The notes below the pieces were generated by a model. It searched no databases, had not been told where the DNA came from, and saw only the letters and a program-made list of their open reading frames with translations. This document shows positions 8,794 to 18,700 of a DNA stretch of 64,000 nt, in pieces; the first letter of the stretch is position 1, and every line of letters starts with the position of its first letter. A program made the translations under genes and the position numbers. The stretch is from Hoeflea_A sp965216535 (GTDB taxonomy: Bacteria > Pseudomonadota > Alphaproteobacteria > Rhizobiales > Rhizobiaceae): NCBI GenBank assembly GCA_965216535.1, contig OZ244175.1, positions 1,550,001-1,614,000 of the forward strand. The letters are read 5' to 3'.

Positions 8794-9902
8794 CCGGCGA
8801 CATGCCGGATACGGACACCTATGCGCTGACCAGTGCCAATGTTGAGCAGGTCGACGCGCCGGACCTTGCCTACAAGCCTCCGCATCCGAGAAACTACAAC
8901 CCGCGCATTGCCTTGATGGGGGCAGGCGGAATTGCCGCGGCTCATCTCGATGCTTATCGCGGTGCTGGCTTTGACGTGGCGACCATATGCAACCGCACCC
9001 TGTCGAAGGCCGTGTCGCGCCGTGACGAGTATTATCCGCAGGCGCGTGCCACCGACGATTACGACGCGGTGCTCAGTGATGAGACCATCGAGGTGGTCGA
9101 CATCACCACCCACCCGCCAGAGCGGGTGGAGCTGATCGAAAAGGCCCTTGGAGCCGGCAAGCATGTTTTGTCGCAAAAACCCTTCGTGCTCGACCTGGAT
9201 ACCGGGGAACGACTTCTACGTCTGGCGGCCGACAACGGAGTGAAACTGGCGGTCAACCAGAATGGCCGCTGGGCACCACATCTCGCTTATATGCGTGAAG
9301 CTGTAACGGCCGGCCTGATCGGCGATCTGATCAGCTGCCATATTTCCATTCACTGGGATCACAGCTGGATCAAGGGCACAGCATTCGAGCAGATCGACGA
9401 TCTGGTGTTCTACGACTTTGCCGTTCATTGGTTCGACTTTCTGTCGAGCGTTGCTGGGGACCGGGCCACGTCGGTCTTTGCTACGACAGCCCGCGCGGCG
9501 GGACAGACTGTGGCGCCGCCGCTGCTGGCCCAGTGCCTGGTGCGGCTCGATGAGGGTCAGGCTTCCCTGGTTTTCGATGCGTCGACACGCTACGGCCCGC
9601 GCGATACGACCTATATCGCCGGAACCGCAGGCAGCCTGAAGAGCGACGGTCCGGATCTCGGGCAACAACGGGTGACGTTGACGACAGAAGCGGGGCAAGC
9701 GGTTCCGGCACTCGAAGGCCAATGGTTCAATGACGGTTTTCGCGGGGCCATGGGCGAATTGCTCTGCGCGATCGAGGAAATCCGAGAACCGCTCAATGGT
9801 GCAATGGGGAACCTGAAGAGCCTGGCGATGGCATTTGCCGCTATACAATCGGCTCGCAGCGGGACGGAGATTGAAGTGGGGCGTGTTCGCCGGCTTCCGT
9901 GA
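8790..9902 (+). CDS. Gfo/Idh/MocA-family oxidoreductase (second)
   Basis: This 370-residue paralogue of the previous dehydrogenase family has a canonical MGAGGIAAAH nucleotide loop (about residues 38-47) and the catalytic lysine in SQKPF (about residue 130). I chose the GTG at 8790 because it overlaps the upstream stop as GTGA; an ATG at 8802 is the alternative. About 35 residues precede the Rossmann fold, an N-terminal extension (YALTSANVEQVDAPDLAYKP) also seen in some MocA-like enzymes. It is the last gene of the desaturase-led operon. A 186-nt gap with its own candidate promoter follows. Confidence 0.85.
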   Translation: MTGDMPDTDTYALTSANVEQVDAPDLAYKPPHPRNYNPRIALMGAGGIAAAHLDAYRGAGFDVATICNRTLSKAVSRRDEYYPQARATDDYDAVLSDETIEVVDITTHPPERVELIEKALGAGKHVLSQKPFVLDLDTGERLLRLAADNGVKLAVNQNGRWAPHLAYMREAVTAGLIGDLISCHISIHWDHSWIKGTAFEQIDDLVFYDFAVHWFDFLSSVAGDRATSVFATTARAAGQTVAPPLLAQCLVRLDEGQASLVFDASTRYGPRDTTYIAGTAGSLKSDGPDLGQQRVTLTTEAGQAVPALEGQWFNDGFRGAMGELLCAIEEIREPLNGAMGNLKSLAMAFAAIQSARSGTEIEVGRVRRLP

Positions 9903-10002
9903 AATCGCTGAGGGTTTCTTCGGCTGTTCTTTTGCACTCCTGGTTCTGATTGTCCGGGTCAGTCCGGGATTCAGCATGCCGACTAGAATTTTTCAAAAAC
10001 AA

Positions 10003-10031
10003 TTGACTGATTTTGGAGGTCCGACCTAGTC
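10003..10031 (+). promoter_or_regulatory. Candidate promoter for the DctP-fusion gene
   Basis: TTGACT at 10003-10008 and CTAGTC at 10026-10031 are spaced 17 nt. This resembles the rhizobial vegetative consensus CTTGAC/CTATAT with a weaker -10. It would start transcription about 50 nt before the chosen GTG. The gap 9903-10088 shows no other clear signal. Confidence 0.4.
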
Positions 10032-10088
10032 TTGGCTTTAGTGCGCGGCGTGCATTCAGGTATTTCCTGATACAGGGGGGTGGCAGTC

Positions 10089-13000
10089 GTGGTTCATACT
10101 CTGAGACTTATTTCCGATTATCCCGTTGGACATCCAATGTGGGATTTTCTGCAAGACTGGGCGCAGATCATCGAAAACGAGTCGGCAGGCGAAATCGATG
10201 TTTCGCTTTTCCCTCCCGGCTCGCTTGTGTCCGCAAACAATGTTCTGGATGCGGTTCAGACCGATGTGGCTCAAGCGGCCTTGACGCGTCTGCAGCAGTC
10301 GGATGCCCCGGCTTCGCTGCAGATATTTGGCTTACCGTGTCTGTTTGCGGCTGACGAACAATCGGCGCGAGCCGCCTGGCAGGGCTTCACCACCCATTTT
10401 GCGGGCAGTATTGATGATGTAAAGGTCCTTGGCGTTCACATCGCTAACACGCAACAGTTGCTCACCAAGAGCCCGATCGATGATCTTGACGACCTGGTCG
10501 GAATGAAAATTCGCGCGTCCGGGCCCTATGTTACCAATGCTCTTAATGACTTGGGAGCTGCGCCCGTCCTGCTCCCGCTGCCCGAAGTTTATGCCGCTCT
10601 TCAGGTCGGGGTTATCGATGGGGTCAGCATTGGCCTGGATAGTCGGCCGTTTCTGCTGGGATTTCATGATATCGCGTCCAACGTGTTGTTGTTTCCGGAT
10701 GGCAAGGGATTGCAGTCAACGCTGTTCGGATTTGCCGTCAATGAAGACTTCTACAACGGGCTGCCCGCCAACCTGCAGCTGGTTATCGATCAGAATTCCG
10801 GCGAAGACTTCTCCGCCGCCGCGGGCAAGATCCTGGAAGACCTGGCCGACCAGCAGGCAACCGCATTGCTCGGGGCGCCAGCCGTCAATGTTCAAACCCT
10901 TTCGGGGGATTGGCTGGACGATTGGAAGGACGCGCTGACACCCGTCATCAACGCTGCCCTGAATGATCTGGACGGTCCGGGATTTGATGCCAATGCGGTT
11001 TATCAATCACTGGCCGCACAGCAAACCGGTAACCAGTTGCCATCGGCTCAGGACGACCCGTTCTTTGTCGATCTCAACATGGCCTTTGACATGGATCTGC
11101 CGTCCGGCCTTCTGAGGAACGACAGCGATCCGGACCTCGACCCGCTGACGGTGACGGGTTTCGATTATAGTGGCCCGGGAAGCTTGGAGGTCAATGCCAA
11201 CGGCACCTTCAACTATGTTCCCGCCCAGGATTTTGTTGGAACTGACACGTTCACCTACACAATCGAGGACGGAGAAGGAGGCTCTGCGGATGGGACGGCA
11301 ACCATCAGTGTCGGTCAGCTGCCCTTCAAGCTACAGGTCTTCGATTCCAACGCTTTGCCGTTAGGCGACAACGTCGCTCAGCCAGGAAATGTCATTGCCT
11401 TTCTGCCCGATACGTTCTCACCGGCACAAGCGTCAGCACTCCTGGATGAACTCGGTCCGATCCAGCTTTTTTGCCGGCCGTCCGGCAGCAACGATCCATT
11501 CCAGCCATTTTTCACCTTCACCGGTGATAGCAACGCAGTTGCCATCGACCCCGACCTGGTCGGGATGCAGATCATCGGCCGGGCGCAGGGTGGCGCCGTT
11601 TTCCAGACAAACGGTATCGATGTCCTGCCGCATCCCGGCGATGAACCGATTGGCGACCAGTCCTTCGGTGGCCCGCTTGTCATGCCGAATCCGCAGTCAC
11701 CAGGCGAGCTTCTCGTGGATACGAACACGGTCGACGATATCGCCGGCTTTGGTTCGCCGCCGAGATTCTGCGTCGAGGTTCGATATTCTGACAATAGCCT
11801 CGCACTGCCGAGATTTACGATTGACGTCAACTGGCTTGCCGATGTTGGACCGAATGGCGCAGTGTTTCTGTTGGAAGCGCTTAATCAGGACATTCAGAAG
11901 GAATTCAAGAAAATAGCTGGTCCGTTTGATTCTCTCTTCTTCGACGGGTTTCGAGGTGAAGAGGGCTCCCCTGAGTCTTATTCTTACATCTCATTCAGGT
12001 TTGTGAAGAAGTACCGCGACGGAGACGGTAACTCCAAAATTATAAAAACGACCGATTTTCAGGAAATCGTTGTAACCGGCCCCAATAATACCGCTGAAGT
12101 GGACCAAAATTTTCGAACGGTCGACTTTGTCGACACGTTTCCGGAACCCGACGATCCTGCGAGCATCATCGGAACCGGTGGTAACGGTGCCGACACGCTT
12201 TTTGGATCTTCCAATACCAATCTGCTGAATGCAGGGCCGGGAAACGACCTGCTCCTCAGCAACGGCGCTTCTGATACCCTTTTCGGCATGCAGGGCGACG
12301 ACGACGCTGTGGCCGGCCCGGGTTTCACCTTTTTCGATGGTGGAGCCGATACGGACACCTTTCACCTTGACGGCAACTATTTTGATTTTCTCATTCTTCA
12401 CGGGTCGACCGAAATCGGGTTTTTCAATACTCATATCCTCGACACCCGTCCGGGTTCCCCGCTTTCAAAGAATGTCATTCGTGACGTCGAGAGGGTCGGC
12501 TTTCGCGACGGCGAAATGAATATGGACACCGGAGTATTCCGGCCATTCAACGGTTTTGCACCGGACGGGACGCCGGTCTCGAGTTCAACGAGCCACACCG
12601 GGCTCGTTGTTGACGGCATGATTTTCACGGATTTCGAGGCAGTTCCACCTCCGCCGCTTCAACTGCAGCAGTTGGAGTTCTTCGGCCAGGCAGCGCTGAC
12701 CGAATCGCAGAACGGTGTTCTGGAGTTCAGCGGCAGCACCTATGTGATCGAACCGCCCTTCAACGCCTATCTCGATCTGCGGGAGAACGAGGGGCGCATC
12801 GAGGTGTTCGTGACCGATGCCGATTACTACAATTTCGCGCCGCCCGGTACAGTCGACCAGTCCTTCTCAATCACCATCACCAATGCCCTTGGAAGCACGA
12901 CCTACGACTTCCCGTTCTTCATCGGCCGTCCGGATGTGGCGCCGGTGACCGATCTCGGTCTGTCGGCCGTCACGGTGACCGAAAACGCCGATGCCGGAAC

Positions 13001-14231
13001 TGTGATCGGTGCGGCACAACTGACGTTCGTCGACGACCCCGATGTAGAGGAAGATTTTCTGCTGCAGTTATCCGGCGCGGATGCGGCGCTGTTCGAGTTC
13101 GACGATGCCGGCAATCTTGTGGTTGCCGACGGTGCCGGTATCGACTTCGAAACCCAGCAGGCCGCCAACATCATCATCTCGGCGACAAATCTGAACGGGG
13201 AAGTGTTCGAGAAGGCCTTCGAGATTACCGTCGAGAACATGCCGATCAGCGATATCACCATGGTCTCCGGCGGCACGGTTCGCGAGGGCGCTGCCGATGA
13301 CACTGTGGTCGCCACGTTCGAGTCCTCGGAAAACCCGGTCGAACCCACCGCCGTGCTTTCAATCGTCTCCGGTGCCGACGGCCTGTTCTATCTTGACGGC
13401 AATGAGCTCAAGGTAGCGCCCAATGCCGGCTCGGTGTTCGACTTCGACGATCAGAGCAACTACTTCATCACCTTCTCGGCCACCGATGGAACCGGACCGG
13501 CCTACGAGGAGAGCTTCGATATCTTTGTGCAGAAGGCGGGGCCCATCCTGGGTACGCCGGACGAGGACGTACTCAACGGCACCTCGCTCGACGATGAGAT
13601 CCAGGCACTCGAAAGTGACGACATCATCAACGCCTCCTTTGGCGATGACGATATCGACGGCGGTCCCGGCACCGACACTGTCGTTTATGCCCGAGGCCGA
13701 AACCAGATCACCCATGACTGGATGAATGACGGCACCATCGTGGTCAGCCGTACTGCGCTTGGCGAGGGAACCGATACACTGACGAATGTCGAGCGCATCG
13801 ATCTCGATGACGGGTCGCTGCTCTATGATGTCGACACGCCCAACCTCGGCTTCGGCTACCGTATCTACCAGGCCTCCTTCGACCGCACGCCGGATGAGGG
13901 TGGAGTGCTGTTCTGGATCGGCGTGCTCGATAACCTCGATAACCAGGGCTGGAGTCAGTACGACAAGGAACAATTTCTGGCCTCGCAGTTCATCCAGTCG
14001 GACGAGTTCAAAGCCTTGTTCGGTGAGAACCCCACGAACGAACAGTATATCGACGCGATGTACCAGAACGTTCTGGACCGGCTGCCGGACCAGGGTGGCT
14101 ACGACTTCTGGGTGGGCGGCATGGTGAACGATGGCCTGACCCGTGAGGACATCCTGATCGCCTTCACCAAGAGCGACGAGAATGTCGATCGCACCGCACC
14201 CGACCTCGATGATGGGGTGTGGGTCGTTTAA
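10089..14231 (+). CDS. Giant RTX-like protein with N-terminal TRAP (DctP) solute-binding domain
   Basis: This 1380-residue protein starts directly with a full DctP-type binding domain (residues about 1-310). It has TLRLISDYPVGHP, the FPPGSL segment, the ligand-Arg segment LVGMKIRASGP and PLPEVYAALQVGVIDG, all typical of mature TRAP binding proteins, but no signal peptide. There follow an Ig/tandem-95-like domain (about 325-410), an unassigned middle domain, a degenerate RTX segment (about 693-760, GNDLLLSNGASDTL), two cadherin-like domains (from about 950 and 1054), a second RTX segment (DDDIDGGPGTDTVVY, about 1190) and a DUF4214-type end (about 1253 onward) closing with GVWVV. I chose the GTG at 10089 because a run of six G ends 8 nt before it; the GTG at 10080 overlaps that run. 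Type I secretion is inferred. Fusion of a DctP domain to this backbone is very unusual. Confidence 0.85.
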   Translation: MVHTLRLISDYPVGHPMWDFLQDWAQIIENESAGEIDVSLFPPGSLVSANNVLDAVQTDVAQAALTRLQQSDAPASLQIFGLPCLFAADEQSARAAWQGFTTHFAGSIDDVKVLGVHIANTQQLLTKSPIDDLDDLVGMKIRASGPYVTNALNDLGAAPVLLPLPEVYAALQVGVIDGVSIGLDSRPFLLGFHDIASNVLLFPDGKGLQSTLFGFAVNEDFYNGLPANLQLVIDQNSGEDFSAAAGKILEDLADQQATALLGAPAVNVQTLSGDWLDDWKDALTPVINAALNDLDGPGFDANAVYQSLAAQQTGNQLPSAQDDPFFVDLNMAFDMDLPSGLLRNDSDPDLDPLTVTGFDYSGPGSLEVNANGTFNYVPAQDFVGTDTFTYTIEDGEGGSADGTATISVGQLPFKLQVFDSNALPLGDNVAQPGNVIAFLPDTFSPAQASALLDELGPIQLFCRPSGSNDPFQPFFTFTGDSNAVAIDPDLVGMQIIGRAQGGAVFQTNGIDVLPHPGDEPIGDQSFGGPLVMPNPQSPGELLVDTNTVDDIAGFGSPPRFCVEVRYSDNSLALPRFTIDVNWLADVGPNGAVFLLEALNQDIQKEFKKIAGPFDSLFFDGFRGEEGSPESYSYISFRFVKKYRDGDGNSKIIKTTDFQEIVVTGPNNTAEVDQNFRTVDFVDTFPEPDDPASIIGTGGNGADTLFGSSNTNLLNAGPGNDLLLSNGASDTLFGMQGDDDAVAGPGFTFFDGGADTDTFHLDGNYFDFLILHGSTEIGFFNTHILDTRPGSPLSKNVIRDVERVGFRDGEMNMDTGVFRPFNGFAPDGTPVSSSTSHTGLVVDGMIFTDFEAVPPPPLQLQQLEFFGQAALTESQNGVLEFSGSTYVIEPPFNAYLDLRENEGRIEVFVTDADYYNFAPPGTVDQSFSITITNALGSTTYDFPFFIGRPDVAPVTDLGLSAVTVTENADAGTVIGAAQLTFVDDPDVEEDFLLQLSGADAALFEFDDAGNLVVADGAGIDFETQQAANIIISATNLNGEVFEKAFEITVENMPISDITMVSGGTVREGAADDTVVATFESSENPVEPTAVLSIVSGADGLFYLDGNELKVAPNAGSVFDFDDQSNYFITFSATDGTGPAYEESFDIFVQKAGPILGTPDEDVLNGTSLDDEIQALESDDIINASFGDDDIDGGPGTDTVVYARGRNQITHDWMNDGTIVVSRTALGEGTDTLTNVERIDLDDGSLLYDVDTPNLGFGYRIYQASFDRTPDEGGVLFWIGVLDNLDNQGWSQYDKEQFLASQFIQSDEFKALFGENPTNEQYIDAMYQNVLDRLPDQGGYDFWVGGMVNDGLTREDILIAFTKSDENVDRTAPDLDDGVWVV
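12657..14231 (+). repeat. Near-identical C-terminal module, copy 1
   Basis: From LQLQQLEFFGQ to the stop codon this segment is almost identical in protein and largely in DNA to 17818-19396 and 21522-23101. The segments before it are clearly diverged, so the boundary is abrupt. This suggests duplication followed by gene conversion. Confidence 0.85.
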
Positions 14232-14254
14232 TCGACCGACCAAGTCTCTGACGG

Positions 14255-15388
14255 TTAGTGGGGCGTTTGTGGTTGGAGGTCCATAACCACACGGTTCAGT
14301 TTGCGCACGAGATCGGGGAGACGGGACGTGCCAGTCTTGTCCTTGATGCGCCGCAGATGAGTGTAGACAGTGTTCAGACTCAAGCCGCGAAGCGAACCAT
14401 AGGCGGAGACGGATATTCCCGTTCGCAGAGCTTCCGCCAGTTCCGCTTCCGCGACGGTCAGTCCGAAACAGGCGCGCAACACGCCGACACTATTCGAGGC
14501 CGTCTCAGGTTTTCGAACGAAAATGGCGGCCGCTGCATTGGACGACAGACCGTGGCGGGCTGCCGGCAATCGGCGCACTGCGACAACAAGAGGTTCGGCT
14601 CCCGATGGACGATTGGCGGCGAAGTCGAGATGAGCGCCGGTTATCAGTTTTTGTGGGTGCTTCAGCACTGCAGACAAGGCGTTCAAATAGTCCGTATGCG
14701 ATTGCTGATAGGTAAATGACAGCTCACCGTTGACGGTTCGTATGCCGTCACCGGCTTGCAGCAAGGCGCGTGCAGGATCGTTGGCGAACAGGACCGTTCC
14801 ATCGGCGCGGACAAGGATCGTCGCATCCGATAACCAATCGCATGCGGCCGTCAATCCGGATTCAATCTCGCGGCTGCGTTCGAAGCGAAGCGTGAGATCA
14901 AAGGCTTGCCTGATATGCGGTAACAACGCCTGAAGCCGTTCCAGGTCTGACTTGTCGGCGTGCCCCTGGCGTTCGCTGCGCTGAACCGAAATTGCGCTGA
15001 ACCGGGTTTTGTCCTGATGCAGTACCCCGGATACAAAGTAGCGCAGCCCGTGTTGCGGCAAAAACTCAGAATAGAAGAGATTGCGGCCCATCTCCGGTTC
15101 GGAGATGATCTGGTAGTCGTACCCTATCGCGCCAAGTTGTTGCGAGAGTCCGTGGGACAGCCTTGGCGAATGATGCGCGTATTCCTCAAGATATTGTATT
15201 TCGTTGGCAGGAGGCAGCCCGCTAGACTGAAAAATGGTGTGTATTCCAGTCGACCGATCCACCGTTTCGACCAAGGCGCAGACCCCGAACTCCTCCGCAA
15301 TCGTCGCAAGGAAATCATGCCAGCGTTCCGGATCGGGAACGCATGCATAGACCCTCTCGATCAACTCCAGGCCTCGATCCAATGACAT
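14255..15388 (-). CDS. LuxR-type transcriptional regulator with PAS-like sensor region
   Basis: This 377-residue regulator lies between the first and second giant paralogues. A C-terminal LuxR/GerE helix-turn-helix (LTVAEAELAEALRTGISVSAY...SLNTVYTHLRRI, about residues 305-355) is preceded by an N-terminal sensing region and a PAS-like segment (ILVRADGTVLFANDPARALL, about 190-210). No receiver domain or autoinducer-binding domain of the LuxI-partner type is evident. It is convergent with paralogue 1 (23-nt gap) and divergent from paralogue 2, so it is well placed to control the secreted-protein locus. That link is inference. Confidence 0.85.
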   Translation of the reverse strand: MSLDRGLELIERVYACVPDPERWHDFLATIAEEFGVCALVETVDRSTGIHTIFQSSGLPPANEIQYLEEYAHHSPRLSHGLSQQLGAIGYDYQIISEPEMGRNLFYSEFLPQHGLRYFVSGVLHQDKTRFSAISVQRSERQGHADKSDLERLQALLPHIRQAFDLTLRFERSREIESGLTAACDWLSDATILVRADGTVLFANDPARALLQAGDGIRTVNGELSFTYQQSHTDYLNALSAVLKHPQKLITGAHLDFAANRPSGAEPLVVAVRRLPAARHGLSSNAAAAIFVRKPETASNSVGVLRACFGLTVAEAELAEALRTGISVSAYGSLRGLSLNTVYTHLRRIKDKTGTSRLPDLVRKLNRVVMDLQPQTPH

Positions 15389-15757
15389 GGCGGCGCCCCA
15401 ATCCTCCCATTTCAGCTAATCCTAGCGCCCGGAACCATCCGCAGCAATGGGGCCGGCTGCGCGTGTCTTTGTCATTAGTTTTGGTGATGCGGCGCCCAAA
15501 CGAACTTCATAGGGTGGTCCGGGACTATCTAGTGTTGCGGATGAGGTTCGGAATCCAGGCCACGGTGTCTGCGCGAATATCGGTCCGCACGTTAATCGAA
15601 AGAAATCGGTGCGAGGGGCATCATAGGAAATGATCGACGATCCAAGTATAACCCAAAGTGGAGTTCGTTTCAATAAAGCAACCCAGTATTGACGGGAGCT
15701 TGAACAAAAATAATAGCAAATATACTGTTTTGTTGATCGCTTGGTGGGGGAGAACGA
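15389..15757. promoter_or_regulatory. Divergent intergenic region of LuxR gene and giant paralogue 2
   Basis: These 369 nt contain no convincing gene. The right part becomes AT-rich and holds a candidate promoter for paralogue 2: TTGACG at 15689-15694 and TAATAG at 15711-15716 with a 16-nt spacer, followed by GGTGGGGGAG as ribosome-binding site. TATACT at 15721-15726 is an alternative -10. I see no strong inverted repeat that would mark a LuxR box. Confidence 0.45.
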
Positions 15758-18700
15758 ATGGCGAATATTGGCAATAATTTTTCAGAGTTTGATGAGCAAA
15801 GTAGAACTCTTGGCGCGCTTGCCGATGACTCTTATGTGGGAACTCACGAGCATAAGATTGAAGAGGGAAAGGTGTCGCAAGGTACGTTCGAGGATGGCGA
15901 CATTTACGATTTCTATGAGTTTCAAACGATTGCCGGTCATGCCTACCACATAGTCGTTACTTCTGACCTGATTTACGGCTGGAACCAGTTCAGGGAGAGT
16001 TCGACTTTCGATTTCGACGTTGTCGACGACGACCCCGTACTCCCGTATCCGTATTTCAACTCGGTCAGCGGAGTGGATGCCGCCACCCAGGAAGTCACAT
16101 TCACTGCGCCGATAAGCGGTACCTATTATGTACGGATTGACAGCAAGGGCGAGGATTTCGATTACGCCGCGACCATCACCGATCTGGGTGCCTCATCAGA
16201 TCCCACCGCGGTGAACGACCCCTATTACATCGATCTCAACACGTTCTTGACCGTTGACAGTGCTTCTGGCCTTTTGCGAAACGACAGCGACCCGGACACT
16301 GATCCGCTGTCCGTGACCGGTACCAGTTATGCCGGGCCCGGAACCCTCTTTTTCAACCCGGACGGTTCATTCACCTACCAGCCAGCTCCCGATTTTACCG
16401 GAGACGATACATTCACTTACACGATCAGCGATGGCAACGGTGGTTCCGTGACCGGCACCGTAACGATCAACGTTGATCCCGAACCGCCATTTCAGCTGGA
16501 TGTTTTTGACAACAAGGGCCAGCCCATGGATGGCGACATGGCTTACCCTGGCTCCGTTCTGGCCTTCCGTCCTACCTCTTCGTTCCCCGGCCAACCGGCG
16601 CAGTTCCTGAGTGAGCTCGGCCCTGTCGAATTGCTGGCCCGGCCAACCGGAACGTCGGACCCGTTTGCGACCATCGGGCTTTTTGCCGGGGACAGCAATG
16701 CGATCGTGGTGGGACAGAACCTGGTTGGTATGGATATCCTGGCGCAGGCGGAAAAGGGTGCAATTTTCCAGACCAATATCGTGCCGGTGGCCGCGCCGCC
16801 GTCGCCGCCAGTGTCTACGCAATCGTTTGGCGCGCCGCTTGTCGCCCCGGACCCTCTCTCGCCGGGCCAGTTGTTCATCGACACCAGTACGGTCGATGAC
16901 CCGCGCGGCTTCGGTTCCGCGCCAACGATTTGCGTTGAGGTTGAGTACCAAAACGCCGCCGCATTGACGACCAAAACTCTGTCACTCGATGTTACTCCTT
17001 TACTCACACCCGGTCCTGGTGGCAGCAAGGCGGTCCTGGAGGCCATCAATCAGGCAATTCAGGAGAAATTTGAACAGGTTGCAGAATCTGGCGATACTTT
17101 GTTTTCCATTGGAGATCGCGGTACCATTTTGGAACCCGATACCTACTCGTTTCTATATCTCCGTTTCGTCAAGAAGTACGATGACGGTGATGGCCAGGCG
17201 AAAGTGGTCAAGGCAGGCAAATTTCAGGAGTTGGTTGTCTCCGGAGAGAACAATACGGCGAAGGATGAAGACAACTTCAAGATCATCGATTTCACCTCAG
17301 CAACACCACCGCCAAACGACCCGGCCAACGTGATCGGCACCGGCGGCAACGGCTCAGATACTCTGTTCGGAAATCGCAACAGCAATTTTCTGGATGCCGG
17401 TCCGGGTGACGATTTACTGATCAGCATCGGTGCATCCGATTCCCTTCTCGGCGGAGAGGGGGATGATGACGCCATCGCTGGCCCCGGTTTCACCTTCTTC
17501 AATGGCGGGCCGGATACCGATACGTTCCACTTGGATGGCAACTTCTTCGATTTCCTTCTTGTTTCCGGGTCGACCGATGGGGGTTTCTTCAATCTGCACG
17601 TCATCGATACCCGGCCGGGTTCGCCGCTTTCAAACAGCATTCTTCGGAACACCGAGATGATCGGATTTCGCGATGGTGTGCTGAATGCGGAGACGGCAGA
17701 ATTCAATGCTTTTGGCGGTTTCGCACCGGACGGAACACCTGTCACGAGTTCGACAAGTCACACCGGCATCGTGATGGGCGGACAAACCTTCTTTTATTTT
17801 GAAGCGATTGCACCTCCGCCTCTGCAGTTGCAACAGCTGGAATTCTTCGGCCAGGATGCGTTGACGGAATCAACCGACGGCGTTCTGGTCTATAACGGCC
17901 ACACATATTCAATCGATCCTCCCTTCGACGCCTATCTTGATCTGCGGGAAGTCGACGGCCGCATCGAGGTGTTCGTTACCGACGCCGATTACTACAACTT
18001 CGCGCTTCCGGGCACGGTGGATCAATCCTTCTCCATCACAGTTACCAACGATCAGGGTAGCGAGACTTATGACTTCCCGTTCTTCATCGGCCGCCCAGAC
18101 GTTGCGCCAGTAACCGATCTTGGCCTGTCGGCTGTCACCGTCACCGAAAACGCCGATGCCGGAACGGTGATTGGTGCGGCGCTACTGACGTTCGTCGACG
18201 ATCCCGAGGTGGAAGAGGACTTTCTGCTGCAGATCTCCGGAACGGATGCGGCGTTGTTCGACTTCGATGAGGCCGGCAATCTCGTCGTTGCTGACGGCGC
18301 CAGTATCGACTTCGAAACCCAGCAGACGGCCAACATCATCATCTCCGCGACCAACCTGAACGGCGAGGTGTTCGAGAAGGCCTTCGAGATCACCATCGAA
18401 AACATGCCGATCAGCGATATCACCATGGTCTCCGGTGGCACGGTTCTCGAAGGCGCTGCCGACGACACGGTGGTCGCCACATTCGAGTCGTCGGAAAACC
18501 CGGTGGAGCCCACGGCAGTGTTGTCCATCGTCTCCGGTGATGATGGCCTTTTTTATCTCGACGGCAACGAGCTCAAGGTGGCGCCCAATGCCGGCTCGGT
18601 GTTCGACTTCGACGACCAGAGCAACTACTTCATCACCTTCTCGGCAACCGATGGGACCGGACCTGCCTACGAGGAAAGCTTCGATATATTCGTGGAAAAT

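Noticed and set aside
10080..10088. GTG at 10080 as start of the DctP-fusion gene
   Set aside because: Its ribosome-binding G-run would overlap the start codon. GTG 10089 gives normal spacing and matches the spacing in paralogues 2 and 3.
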